Assembly (NCBI RefSeq): GCF_001949145.1
Contig: NW_019091361.1
Location: 3,417,359 to 3,481,358 of the forward strand
Direction: 5' to 3'
Length of the DNA: 64,000 nucleotides
Source of the DNA: Acanthaster planci
Taxonomy: Eukaryota; Echinodermata; Asteroidea; Valvatida; Acanthasteridae
Position 1 is the stretch's first letter; each line of letters starts with the position of its first letter. This document shows positions 18,755 through 38,779 of the stretch, in pieces. The notes under the pieces are model-generated. The model saw only the letters and a list, made by a program, of their open reading frames with translations, made no database searches and was not told where the DNA came from. The translations under genes were made by a program, and so were the position numbers.

Positions 18755-21700
18755 ACAGTCAGCTATGGTAATAAATATCAGTATATATAATATTTACAAA
18801 GTACAAAGGCAACAGCTATGTATATGTATATTTGGTTTGATCTTAAGAAAAGTGTTAATTAAGCACTAACAGTTTTGGAAAAAGCCACATAAAGACAGGC
18901 AAATGTTTAATTTAATAGATGCACTTGTCTAATGCTGAAGCACTGAATGCCATAACTTGTTCAAATCCATGCATTTTTTTACTATCAAAATATACCTCTG
19001 TGTATAGATCCATGCTTCTACATGTAGCAAACACTGAAGAGAAATCCTCACTGGCATTTTTACAGGCCTGTGCCTATGGTCTCGTAGCAAGAAACGTGCA
19101 GTGCTGCAGACAAACGTTTGACCGTGCAACGAGACAATCTCTGAGTGACTAAGCTGTGGCTTGAAATTACACATGACTCTATGGGTAAAGGCTGCAACCA
19201 CTAGGTAGACTCATGTGCACTTTCAACCTGCAGCCAAGTAATTTGGACACAGCCTTGTTACTCGGCTTCTCCTGGACAGTACACAAGCACCAACGCAAGC
19301 CAGTGGCTACAGCTATTTGTCACAGCCCCGTGTTGTTGCTGTCCACATAGGATGCTGCCTCATGGGCATTCACCTGCTCTGTGAGATGGTATACCCACGG
19401 CGAATTGTCTTGAGAAGAATATGGAACATTCGGAAATGTTCCCTTTGAAAATACCACCTGTCCATATTAGACAGTGCACTTGTCCTACCTGCATAAACCT
19501 ACGCACACTGTGAATGGCAGATAGCACACCAGTATCTATACAAAACATTCTGTCTGATCAGCTGCTGATCAGACAGCTGCTGGGCTTGGAAGTATGAGTA
19601 GATAGCAACACCTCCCCCTAAAAGGAGAAATAAATGAAGACCCACTCTCTGTGATGGTACTGAGTACCAGTAGGTACATGATCATACTCTGGGCAGATAC
19701 TAACACTCTGCCAATATGTGCTGTACATGTAGGTACTAAATCATAAGCTGTGAAATACATGTACATGTAATTCTGAGCAATTTATAAACATGATTATGTG
19801 GAATTTGAGCTGCTGCATACATTAAGCCTGTATTAGCTACTTTTCTCTTTGCAGCTCGTAAAATTTACCTAAAAAACAGTGTAAGACCCAATATACTAGT
19901 ATCTTGATAATGTCTGTCACTGTTTTAAATTTGGTGTAAATGCACCACAAATAAACCATGGCCAGCCTCTTAGTTACACGACGCCACTTTCCAGAATGCA
20001 TCACTTGATCTACTGCTCCATGGATGCAGCCATCTTGGTACAAAGCACTGTGGTAATGCTTTTTAACGGGCGATGGGCGTCCCTTGTGCCCTGCCACTAA
20101 CATACATGTCCCACAATGCTTTCGCGCCAAGCAACATTTGGCAAAGATGGTGATAACTGAAGCAGCAGCTGAACTTTAAACGTCTATTCACAATTTAAAA
20201 AGGTTCAATATGTCTACCTTTCAGGTTGACTTCCAGAAGTCCAAACCTGCTTGGGTCTTTTGTTAATATTACCAGGGCTGAGTTGCAGTCACATCAATTA
20301 TAAAACACTTGTTTTAGCATTACCTACAAACTGGGAAACATGCAAATCTTCATTGGAACAATTATTAAGAATGTGTTTGTCCAAAATGGTACATGTACAT
20401 GTAGTTCCTCGACAAGCACCATAGCATATTCTAAAATTCCTGAAAAAAAATTACTTTTGCTGATGGTACATGAATAAATTAGGGAATTTCACATGCAGCA
20501 GGGGCATATTGAAACCACTGCTGATGAAGTGTGACACTCAAGTCAGGTACATGAATGTTGAAAAAAGTTACAGGAAAGCCTTTCGTCCTTGTTGCAAACA
20601 TTGCCAATGTTGGTGAATAGTAACACAGTTCAAGCTAGTGGAACGTTATGCAAGTATTTCACTCTTTTACATACTTAGTGATTGAACAGTTAAACATGGC
20701 AAATAAAGACAAGTAAGTTGACTTTCCCCATATCTTAAAATGTCAAAAACATAATATACAATTCATTACAGATATATCACATTGGGAGTGCATAGATGAA
20801 AAGAATGCAATTTACAAAGTAAACCTTAGAGACCTGTAAAACTGAATTATACAAAGCAAAACACTGATTAACCTTGTATTTCTTTCACCTCTGCATACAA
20901 ACGTGTAGGGGAAAAACTTACATTAAATATCAAGTTTGAAAAAAATGATGAAAATCAATGGGGTGAGTTTATCCTTTCACAATACACTTCCTAGCAAATC
21001 TCAGTTCTGTACAGGCAAGATGTTGATGTTTCAAGCAGCCAAGTGGGAAACTTGCTGGATAATCTTTTTTTTTACAAGTTGTTACTTGCCTGACAAACTA
21101 GTAAAAAGTTGTGTGACACAAAGTTATTGAGCTGCAAAGAATTCAAATTTGAAACGTAAAAAGTACACTGGTAAAAAAAATGAAGTACACGCATCAACTT
21201 TTTGACAAAGTCGATACATGCAGGTTTTGATATAAATTACAAAACTTTTTGATTTTTTTTTCCTTCCCTAACCACACAGAATTCAACACCAGTAAAGTGT
21301 GTGAGTTTGTGGCATTGGGTACTGGTAGCTTGCTATCTCATGTTTAATTTTGTGTGAATGGGTACTGTGGACCTGCACATACCCTGTTGAATTTGGACTG
21401 AATGGGTACTGTGGCCCTCTGTGTTTTTGCCATCACTTTTTACCATCAAGAATTCCAAATGAGTGCTGTATTTTTAAAGATTATGTAATGATAGAAAGCT
21501 TCCCATTGAAATGGTATGAAGTACTGTATGTAATATTACATGTATGTAATAAATACCATAAGAGGACAATCTTCATTGTTTCTGACCACAATGATCCCAG
21601 CAGCCGGGGATGGATATGCAGCATGATGGTGTGTTAGTTTGTTTGAATAGGTACTGCCTGTCCATACTCTTTGTACTGTGCAATGGGCCTGCAATACCCA

Positions 21701-22130
21701 ATCAAACAAAATCACACAGGTAAAGACCTGTTGAAGTCTGTGGGATTGGGTACTGTGAGGTAAGAGTGTTTTTCCAAAGTATTGAAGTTTGTGTGTTTGG
21801 GGAAGGTTAGGTCTAGCAACCCTTGGGTGGTTAGATTTAATAAAAGATTCATCACACACTTTTAGATCAAAACAGACTGTAGCTTGCGCACAATCAACCA
21901 ATCATTTTACTGCAAACTCAGAGGACAAGAAATTGTCTCTCTCTACGTTCTGATAACGCGCTCCCGTCTGCTGATCCCCTACACACACCTTCAAGGACGG
22001 TTCCGAACAAGAGATTCCGAGAACAAGAAGAGTGCTTTGTTTCATTTACATGTAGGTGTCTGTCTGTAGTGGTGATATGTGAACAAAAATTAACAATAAA
22101 AACCTGCCACGATTTGACTTCTACATGTGG
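18755..22130. other. Gene-free stretch with a promoter-like GC-richer island
   Basis: Mostly AT-rich without exons. Around 19990-20170 it is richer in GC, with TCCCACAATGC, an E2F-like TTTCGCGCCAA (20120-20130) and several ATGs but no spliceable frame. A perfect 12-bp-arm palindrome lies at 19551-19575. Loose GGGTACTG repeats lie at 21300-21760. Confidence 0.4.
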
Positions 22131-22330
22131 TGGATGTCCCCAGGCATCCCACTGAAGCAGTATTGTGGTGGAATCCATCATAAGTCCTGTAGTAAGTCCC
22201 CACACAAGTCCAGTCACAAGTAACAGGGTGAACAGTGACAAGGGAATGCTTTTGTCACGCTTCACTTAAACACATGTAGCTTGTAACTTTGCTTATGACT
22301 GGAAGACTTGTGACGGACTTGACAACACCA
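22131..22330 (+). repeat. Dispersed CAAGTCC element, second copy
   Basis: Degenerate CAAGTCC/CACAAGT units (22190-22220) then the shared flank: GTGACAAGGGAATGCTTTTG, CTTCACTT, TAGCTTGTAACTT, GACTTGTGACGGACTT. The order and spacing match 23299-23420. Confidence 0.6.
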
Positions 22331-22986
22331 AACCAAAATATTTGGTTCTTAATATACCTAAATCTCATCTGAGGAATGGCTCTGGTGTGAAAATACATCA
22401 CCAGCTTTAAAACTGCACTTCACACTACTATTACTGACCTATGCTTTAGCACCATTATTGTCTAGTGGGTTTGGTCATGTATGAGAAGTTTCATTAGACA
22501 AGTACCCGCACATGTACATGTAGCTACAAGAAAACTTGCTTGCTATAAGAATACAAGTGCCACAGTTCTATTAACAGTTGGGTACGTGACCCCGTCTTGA
22601 TGAAACCATTCCTGAAGCACATTTCAAAACTTTACTTTGATAACCCTGGGAGCACTTCAAGTTGAACTTTTAGACGGTACAAGCACACGGATGTAATTGC
22701 AAGCACCAAATCAAAGAAATTATTGTTCTTCTTATTTTCTCCTTTCCCCATTGTTTGAACTCTGAAATTAATCCAAGTACACTGGTATACCGGTACATCT
22801 GATGTGACTAACATGTACAAATAGTCTGAGTCTGAATCTAATAGTCTTAATCTAAAAAACTTCCACTTTTCCTCTGTATCTGGTTTGATCAGCTCGTCTG
22901 AGTTATGCCACAAACATGAACATGAACACTTTGTCCGATTTCCAGGTTATTCCATGCAATGCCGACACTATGTCGGATCTGCAGGT

Positions 22987-23298
22987 CAAGTCCCTTCAAA
23001 AGACCAGTCACAAGTCCTTCCATAAGGCTAGTCACAAGTCCCTCCATAAGACCAGCCACAAGTCCTTTCAAAAGACCAGTCACAAGTCCCTTTACAAGAC
23101 CAGTCACAAGTCCTTTCAAAAGACCAGTCACAAGTCCCTTTACAAGACCAGTCACAAGTCCTTTCAAAAGACCAGTCACAAGTCCCTTTACAAGACCAGT
23201 CACAAGTCCTTTCAAAAGACCAGTCACAAGTCCTTTCAAAAGACCAGCCACAAGTCCCTTTACAAGACCAGTCACAAGTCCTTTCAAAAGACCAGTCA
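22987..23298. repeat. 24-bp minisatellite, 13 tandem copies
   Basis: Each unit carries CAAGTCC then AGACCAGTCA. Two unit types (TTTCAAAAG and CTTTACAAG cores) largely alternate, making a 48-bp higher-order repeat in the middle. The 24-bp length keeps several frames open on both strands; these are not genes. The following 120 bp recurs at 22.2 kb and, inverted, at 10.4 kb. Confidence 0.93.
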
Positions 23299-23689
23299 CA
23301 AGACCATCACAAGTAGCGGGAGGGACAATGACAAAGGAAGGCTTTTGTCCGAGTTCATTTCAATAGCTTGCGACTTGACTTAGGACCGGATGACTTGTGA
23401 TGGACTTAGCGGGATTGACAATGGACTCCACTATGACAGTGGGTCATGCTACTGGTCCCAAAAGGATTTTAAAAACTTACATGCACATGTGACTAAAAAG
23501 CTGAAAGGAGTAAAAAACAAAGGTCTAACCATCCTGTTTTATTATCTACAAAACACTTTCTTCAGGACAAAATAGAGGTATACATTTTCACCAAACTGCT
23601 TGCTTTACGGCCACTGAAGAGCAAGAAGACAAAAACCCTACGATGAATAAAATTAAAACATACCAAGTCTGCAAACTGGACGGCCAACA

Positions 23690-23867
23690 TCACAAAATTT
23701 CACCTTTGGTCTGCCGCACCTGCTTGAGCATGCTGCGTATGGCGGCTCGTAACCCTTCACCCAGCTGGCGGGCGGAGTAAGGCTTGCCCAAGGGCGGGAC
23801 GTGGATGAAGGCAGTCTGGGCACAGTTCTGGTAGAGGGAGATGTAGTAGACAAAATCGCACAGGTAC
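23690..23867 (-). CDS. PGPEP1: PGPEP1 exon 5, catalytic Cys149 and His168
   Basis: YLCDFVYYISLYQN... with nucleophile Cys149, HVPPLGKPY with His168, and stop TGA at 23690-23692. Acceptor TGACCAAG. A minus-strand AATAAA about 150 bases downstream (near 23538) is a possible poly(A) signal. Confidence 0.95.
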
Positions 23868-26800
23868 CTTGGTCACGAAAAATAAAGACGGAAAAAATGA
23901 AAATCATTGAAACATGTCTGTGTAACAAGGAATTTTTTTAGCCAAGGTGCACAATTTTGGAAGATCACATTTTTATTAGTATCAAATTTTAATGAATGAT
24001 GTACGAAAAATTTTGTACGAGGACCCTTCACAGAAATAAAGACTAAAGTTAGTCTTTTCTATGACTAAAATGTGTGGAGGCTTGACCCCCTTGTATTTTC
24101 ACATAAAAAAATTAAATAAGTCTTCCGCTCAATCAATACAAACTGAAAGTAAGCTGTTATTGATAACATTAATCATCAACATTTTACATGAATATTTTTG
24201 AAAAAAAAAAAGGAGGTGTTGGACCTACTTTCCGGCATTGTAAGACACAACTGCTTTGGTGGGACAGCTGTTTGAGTTGACTTCATCAGAGACGATGGAC
24301 ATGTTGATTTGGCTAAGTATACAGTCAGGACCATCTCTAATACAACACTATAATAATCAGAAGAATGTTAGGGTAGGAAGAGAATAAAAATGACAAGAAT
24401 GCATCGAGACCATTTGATTGGTTGCAGATTTCTACTGAATCATTGGCTTACTGTAGCAAATACTGCTATCTTGTTAGCCATGATGAGTGGGCACCATCAA
24501 GCTGTCCCCCCCCCTCCCGTGTTTACTTCCACCTCTTTGTAAAAATATATAAGAGAGCAGTGCATGTATTTAGGATGTTAAACTCATCTGCAACCTTGGG
24601 AATGTGACTGAGAGGGCAAGGCATGAAAACATCTGGCGCACTGGACGATATGCTTTAGGATATTTAGGGTGAGACAGTCATAAGTATGCAGAGTGTGTGG
24701 CCGCGTCTGAATTATATGGCTCTGGCTGGAAATAATACGCCAATGGGAGTTGCTAGCCAGAGGCTGTAGCCACTTCCTAAAGTCTTGAGTGTGCTTGCCC
24801 CCACATACCAGCTCAGCCCCAGCCATGTTTACATGGACAATCCTGTTTTTTCTTTAAATAATAACCTCAATGAACACACTCATTTTTCTTTGCACTGTGA
24901 TCAACTTGTCATTTGTGGATGATTTCCCTAACTGTTCCTCTTCCTCCTACTACAGGTAACCCTAATCCCAAAAATGCCTCTGAAATCATTTTCCTGAATG
25001 GGGAAATCTGTCTCAGTCCACAAATGGTTCATACAAATTGCATTATGTGGACCTCTTGTATTCATGAATCCCCACTGTACATGTAGGTACTAGTGATCCA
25101 GCTTTTGTAAAGATTGCTGTGCTGACCGCAGAGTGGACTCTCGAGTTGTGACTTTTAAATCGCTACAGCACCCTCCAGAAGTGCTGGGTTTTTTTGCGCG
25201 AAGATCCTACTGACGAAACACGTCAGAATTTCTCTCAATAATCCTCTGTTTTTTTCGGCTTGACAGTATTCGTTCTGCATCTTGATTCTTCTGATATAAA
25301 TCACCTGTGAGTTTTGTTCTTGATTCAAGTCTTATTGTTATTGCAAACACCCTTAAAATCAACATCTTTGTCATTTTTTGTATGTTCTATATCATGTCAT
25401 CTGCCATCTTGTTGTTTCTGGGTATGTTCGCATATACCATGTGCGATGCTTGTTTTCATATTTAGTTTGCTCGTCTATATACCCATCCTTGATGTTATTT
25501 AGTTGTCTGCACTAAGGAGAGGTGACACAGAATATACTCCTCAGCTCTTAAGTATTAGTAACTGTTTTTTGAGCTTATTTAATCTTGTTGTTTGCTTAAG
25601 GAGTCTGTTGATCATTTGCCTCCCAGGTTACACCACATTTTGATCTTCACTTAAGAGGTCTATTCTTGGCAGCTTAGCTCTGCACTCTCGGAGGCTACGG
25701 TTCTGTAAGTTTTTACCCTCCAACGGTGTTACACATGTATTTCAGTTGATTTAGCCCGCATACTGTTAACCACTTGTCGAGATCTTGTTTCCTGATTCTG
25801 TATAGATAATGTTGAGTTCAAATATTTTGTATTCGCCTCCACTACATGTACACTGGTTTTGTGTGTGTGTACTCGCTCATGTTCCTATTTTTTCAATTAA
25901 TTCATTCCTGGTCCACTTTTGTCACTGCTTTACACACTGGTATTCAAATTGTTCTTTTGCTGGATCCTTTCGTATGTTATTTTACATAAGCCAATTTGTT
26001 TCCTGCATTACTTATCAGTGTCACATTTGACCTTTGTGCCTCATTGGTTTAGCGGATGTTAATTATTTGCACATGGTGTTTATCCTGCTAATTTACAGTT
26101 TACCATATGCGAGATTATCATCAAATATAAAATTTCAAGACCCGAATCCAATGTCTTGCGTGCTGGTTGTCTATTGAGTCCCTGTTACTCGCCGTGGCCA
26201 GAATAATTGGCTATTTTGATAATTATGAAGAGCCCCACAGTTTGTTACAGCATCCATAACTTTCCATCAATGCAACGTTAACTGACAACAGCTGAAGCAG
26301 TCTGACTACAGTCAGACTCTATCTAGAGTTGATTACTTTGTGTCAAGGGTCAAAGAACTCTATACAGGTGCACATGTCAAGTGCAAAAGGAACCACAGAA
26401 TAACTAGACAAATGATCCCATTTGGACATTGAACACAAAGGGGCAGGTTCTTCTAACACTTCTCCAGCTTGGACTGCGTCAGGAAACTTACTTTTGACTT
26501 TGGAACGAGGAAACTGACATCGGGCTTGTCGTAGCCCGTGTTGTGTGCCTGCTGCTCCAATGTGAGCTCCTTTGCTATGCCTGACACACCCACATGCACC
26601 ATAAGCTACAGGCGAGGACAGAAAGTGAAATCAAACCTAATAAAATCAAGTGCTAATTGACTTTCCACAGAAAGGTGTAGGCGCAAAATCACGTTTTAAA
26701 ATTATATCAATGCATTGTATCAGTGATCCTGAATACATGTACCGTGAACAAGTACATTGCAGTTTGGACAATATGGCAAGTTCACTTTTAATTCACGTCC

Positions 26801-29573
26801 TTTTACTGAGACATCAGTATTGTTATTTCTTAAAATATGATGAAATGCTGTTCTGCATTCCAGTGACCCCCCCCCCAAATAAGAAGCTTACATGCAGCAG
26901 CATTTATAATGCAGTATTCGTGAGGACAGAACGAAAAAAAATGTGGCCCAGAAATGCGAACTCCTTTTAAATTTTGATAAGCCATAACCACCTCCGAGCC
27001 CTCTGAGGCTTCCATTGCTACAGCAAACCATGGCGACTTTTTGGTGCTTTAAAATAGAAACGATCATCATCACGTCCCATGTGTGTGCATTAGGAGTGGC
27101 AGGATAACTGTCTTAAACTGTGCAAAATCCATTTTTTTTTAGTTTGGGATGAAAAACTGAATGGATGTTTCCCTATTGGTACTGTAAACTTTATTCAAAG
27201 TTTTAGTGATAAACTAGGGAAGAATCAAGATCTTCCTTGCACAAATCTACCGACAAACATTGTTCAACAACAGCTCTCTTCTCTGTGGCATCAGTGCTTC
27301 TCTCGTGAACATAAAAACCCTTATTATTAGCAAATCCACATGCAAGAAATAAATATACTCGTACACAGAATTCAGTGAAATTGAGTCAAGTTGGTATGAG
27401 TTTTGTTTGACAGATATTTCATAGGATTGTTGGTATACCCTAATGTAATGCAGCCCCTAATGTGGTGTACAGGGTACTTTGAATTTTCACATCTAGTGCC
27501 TTGCAAAAGCATTAATTTTACCTCAAATATTACAAGTGAAATGTTATCAAGCTCTCAACATTCCCATTGATAAATCTTGAGCTGACTTACGTGTCCCTAC
27601 CGGTACTACAAAGTTCCAATGAAAATCTGGTTCGGCTTAACTTCCTAATTTTTGTGTGAAGCTCACAACAAATTCTGAAAATGCACTAAAAAAAAAAAGA
27701 TTTTCTTACACTGTACAGGTTGGACATGTGAGTGGACTCAATAATAATCTATTAGACTTTATCAACTTTCAAGAAATTCTTAAATATAAATGTGGGATTT
27801 TCCTTAGATTCCTCCAAGTGCGCCATGTTACGACACACTCAGTTGAATTTGTGCCCGATTTTCTGATTTGATTCTGATTTTGAATTTCGGACTACATTCA
27901 TGACGACGAAATTGCTTCAAAAGTACGTATCAAATGGTGGCACCAGTATCAATCGGAATGAATTTGAAGTACCAGTATTTCAACAAAGATGTTTGCCAAC
28001 ACTACATGAGGAAAGTCGAGGAACATTTTGAAGTATGCTGTGTTGGAGAACTTACATGCATGGATTTCAGAGATTTCTGAGCATATTACTGTCTGACATG
28101 ATGTCCTTTTGAAAACAATCTTAACGATTCAGAAGTCTGCAAGAAACTCACACAAGGGTCGTATTCTTTCCAGAGCTGTGGTACCAACTTCTTAGCTGTC
28201 TCGTACTCCACTGCAATCTCAAAGGTGATGAGCTCCACGTCTTCATCTTCCAACCCTAGCCGGTCCAACTCCTGCACCGCTGACCAACTGGCGTTCACTT
28301 TGTGCTCCCAGAAGGGACCAAAACCTTGACGGAGACAGAATAAAACATTGGTACAATTCAAATGGGAAAGAGTTTTATAGGCATTATTTAACAGCCTGTG
28401 CACAAACCCAGTGAGACTGGTCTGAAAAATTCTGTGTTTTCTATGGAAATGCCTCAATATTTTCCTACTGAATTTGACTCTATAGGACATGTTAATAGTG
28501 ATGGCTGATAAACTACTACTGGGAAAATTAGTGATGTTCTCATATGGAACTCTTTCTTTCAATCAACTAATCACTTATTTTGTTGCACATTTCAAGTTCT
28601 TTCAGTACATAGTCTAATCTTAGAAAAAAAAATTCATTTCTTTGCAAACTTGATCCCAAGAATGACTGCAATTTAAACCCAGTACTATTGTTACACCCCA
28701 ACTATAGCATCTGTCCCAACTACAGCTGGGACAGTCCTAACTGTAATGCTGCAGTCGGGCTACCCCAACTGTTGTTGACCAATTTCTGTAGAAAATTTTC
28801 AAACCTTATCCAAGTTTATGCATCTCACCCTTGACACAATTCACCTAAAATATGGCACTTCATCTATGACATGACATGGTAAACAATATGATTGGGCAGG
28901 CCCAACTATAGCACTCAAGTTGGGACGGGCCCAACTATAGTTAGGATTGATGCTGTAGTTGGGGTGTAACAATATCAACGTTCTTTGAAGGGGATGCACA
29001 ATACACTAAGATACATGTACAGTATGTATATGACACTTGTAAACATGACAAATTAAAACATTTGGTGAAAACAACAGCTATAATATTAAAAGACCCACAA
29101 GTAACAAAAAAAGATGCAATGCAGGGCAAATGCAGTTTGGTTGCATCATGGAGGGCGGGAAGGACATTCCTTGATAGTTGCATAAACCTTAATTTACAGG
29201 TCATGGCATTATGTCATTATGTTTAAAGACAAAGTTTATGCTTAGACCCGGTGACAAGCCACCTTCAGGAATATCATTGGGCCAATGACATGAAGACAGA
29301 ATAAAATGAGACTTTCCGGGGGGGTATACGCAGCTAGCTGTTGCATGTACTGATGTAGCCTATGCCAAACACAGGCCAAATGGTACTCGAAACGACTTCC
29401 GAACATTCTGCATCACGTTCACGATTCATGTGATTAAGCCGATATCATTTTGTGCAGATTACAAGCTACATAAATAACTCTGCATATGCATTCCAAAATC
29501 TACTGAGCAAGGTGAGAAAACTTCAAAACAATTCTGTCTCACCAGTTACAACTACGGTGCTTTTTTTCGGCAT
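23690..29573 (-). CDS. PGPEP1: Pyroglutamyl-peptidase I (5-oxoprolyl peptidase), 5 exons, complete
   Basis: Cytosolic cysteine peptidase (family C15) that removes N-terminal pyroglutamate from peptides. Exons in transcript order: 29573-29543, 28324-28152, 26605-26492, 24347-24229, 23867-23690; 615 bases, 204 aa (human enzyme is 209 aa). Begins MPKKSTVVVTGFGPFWEHKV, the family's N-terminal VTGFGPF block; HVGVSG follows at 72-77. The catalytic triad is intact at the family positions: Glu85 in LTLEQ, Cys149 in GKYLCDF, His168 in FIHVPPLGKP. The tail ends KGEIL-stop, slightly shorter than in mammals. All introns are GT-AG. The start is the only Met in frame before VVVTG. It is divergent from CDK7, 695 bp away. 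Confidence 0.96.
24229..24347 (-). CDS. PGPEP1: PGPEP1 exon 4
   Basis: Starts CCIRDGPDCILSQINM (family CC-x2-DGP motif), ends SYNAGK in phase 2 immediately before Cys149. Acceptor TTATTATAG, donor GTAGGT. Confidence 0.92.
26492..26605 (-). CDS. PGPEP1: PGPEP1 exon 3, catalytic Glu85
   Basis: 38 codons, LMVHVGVSGIAKELTLEQ..., carrying Glu85 and the HN-GY motif. Acceptor CCTGTAG, donor GTAAGT. Confidence 0.93.
28152..28324 (-). CDS. PGPEP1: PGPEP1 exon 2
   Basis: Encodes FGPFWEHKVNASWSAVQELD then ...EIAVEYETAKKLVPQLWKEY. Acceptor CCGTCAAG, donor GTGAGT. Confidence 0.94.
28418..28562. repeat. Dispersed repeat, copy 1 (PGPEP1 intron 1)
   Basis: About 145 bp matching 33335-33485 in the same orientation: GACTGGTCTGAAAAATT, ATATTTTCC, AATTTGACTC, ACATGTT, AAATTAGTGATGTTC and ATGGAACT in the same order. 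Family unknown. Confidence 0.65.
28687..28973. mobile_element. MITE with 25-bp terminal inverted repeats
   Basis: Left ATTGTTACACCCCAACTA..., right its inverse ...GTTGGGGTGTAACAAT; 24 of 25 bases match. 287 bp, no ORF. In PGPEP1 intron 1. Confidence 0.8.
29543..29573 (-). CDS. PGPEP1: PGPEP1 exon 1
   Basis: 31 bases: MPKKSTVVVT plus the first base of Gly11, then donor GTGAGA. Too short for ORF searches; identified because it completes the VVVTG|FGPF family signature in phase. Confidence 0.9.
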
Positions 29574-30268
29574 GTTTCTCTTCTTGAAAATAAAAGCCAC
29601 AGATCAGCTGTTGTACCAGTACAAAGTGGCCTTTGCGTTGCTTGATTGATGGATTTCGTATAATTGTCAAACGTTCCCAGTGTTTACTTCTATGTTGGTC
29701 TCAGTGGGACCGGAGAAAGGCGCTTGATTTGCCTAAATTCTGATTGGCTCCTATGGAGAACACTTGGTCCCTCGCACGCATAGAGTTATATAAAATCGCT
29801 CTATCCTCACACGTCACTTGCTGAGCTTTTGTCATTACTCAAACCCGCACTGCCTTGTCCCATGTTGTCGAGTTGTGTGTTGTCGTACATGTACATTAGA
29901 AGCACTTTCTATTTAATACGCCGTCAAAACGAGGTTGAAATTCACTTCGCCTATTTACCACTGTGGGGACGAAGTTGTGGAGATTGTATTTATTAAACTA
30001 GTTCCCCTCCCCTTCACAGTTTTTCGCTTTGGTCCCCCATTTCATTACTTACTGATTGAGGCTATTCCAAATCGGCCACCGTGAAAAATGACTCTGGAAG
30101 AAAAAGACAGTTGCTGCATGTTTAACAGGTGCTGTGAGAAACCCCATCTTGTCCCTGAAACGGCAATCGAATGTTTGAAATTCCGTGAGGGCACACCCTT
30201 TTCGTATACGTCGATTGAGACAAGTTTACTATTTGTTATACCGCCCTCGTTAGTTATCATTTTGCATC
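29574..30268. promoter_or_regulatory. Divergent PGPEP1/CDK7 promoter region
   Basis: 695 bp separates the two start codons. Inverted CCAAT (ATTGG, 29743-29747) lies about 45 bp before TATATAAAA (29787-29795), a spacing that suits + strand initiation near 29820; a CACGTCA word lies at 29810-29817. TATATAA also reads on the minus strand and could serve PGPEP1. A 69-codon upstream ORF (30088-30297) overlaps the CDK7 start in another frame. Transcription starts are not determined. Confidence 0.55.
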
Positions 30269-38230
<7,962 letters not shown>

Positions 38231-38779
38231 CTGTCGTTCATCAGATTTCCACCTGACTTGACTGGTGAGTTTGAGAATAACAAACTGCCTCTACTCTGTT
38301 CAACTTGCTTTGTTTCACTGATGTACAGAGAAGACTCGGGGAACTCATTGGTCGTCAGTGCGAATCGGCTCAGCTAATCATGTTTTGACAATCCAGAAAT
38401 ATTTCTCAAAATTTCCTGTCACACTATGCTGTTAATGGGCACAGGCATCTCAGGAAGGGCAGCTTACCAGTGTTTCCTGCAGAAAACTGTTCAACGAATT
38501 GACGTGGTTATCGCATGATCACTGTACATTCAGAAAGTCTCCCAGTACTCTGGAAGTATTACTCCAGCTGATTATTCCTGCACCAGTAGAGCAAGTGAAA
38601 GATTAAACCTTAAAGTGAAATCGGTGGAGACAGCTGTCTTAGCTATTGTTCAATAGAGTCAGCCCTTTTTAAAAAAATAAGTCTGGCATAATATTAACTT
38701 TGGTCTTCAGAGATATGTTCTGTGCCAAAACATATGCATAAAAATGGGTTTGCCGGTACCGGAACTGTATTCTTTATAC

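Noticed and set aside
18415-23298. CRISPR array
   Set aside because: Repeats are contiguous without unique spacers, in a eukaryotic genome.
22889-23383. Repetitive proteins on both strands (GLVTGLLK.. and KTSHKSFQ..)
   Set aside because: Products of the 24-bp minisatellite, whose length is a multiple of three; no start context or splice signals.
28086-28562. 158-aa minus ORF as a single-exon gene
   Set aside because: Only its middle (28152-28324) is PGPEP1 exon 2; the rest is intron, including a dispersed repeat, and the true start exon is at 29543-29573.
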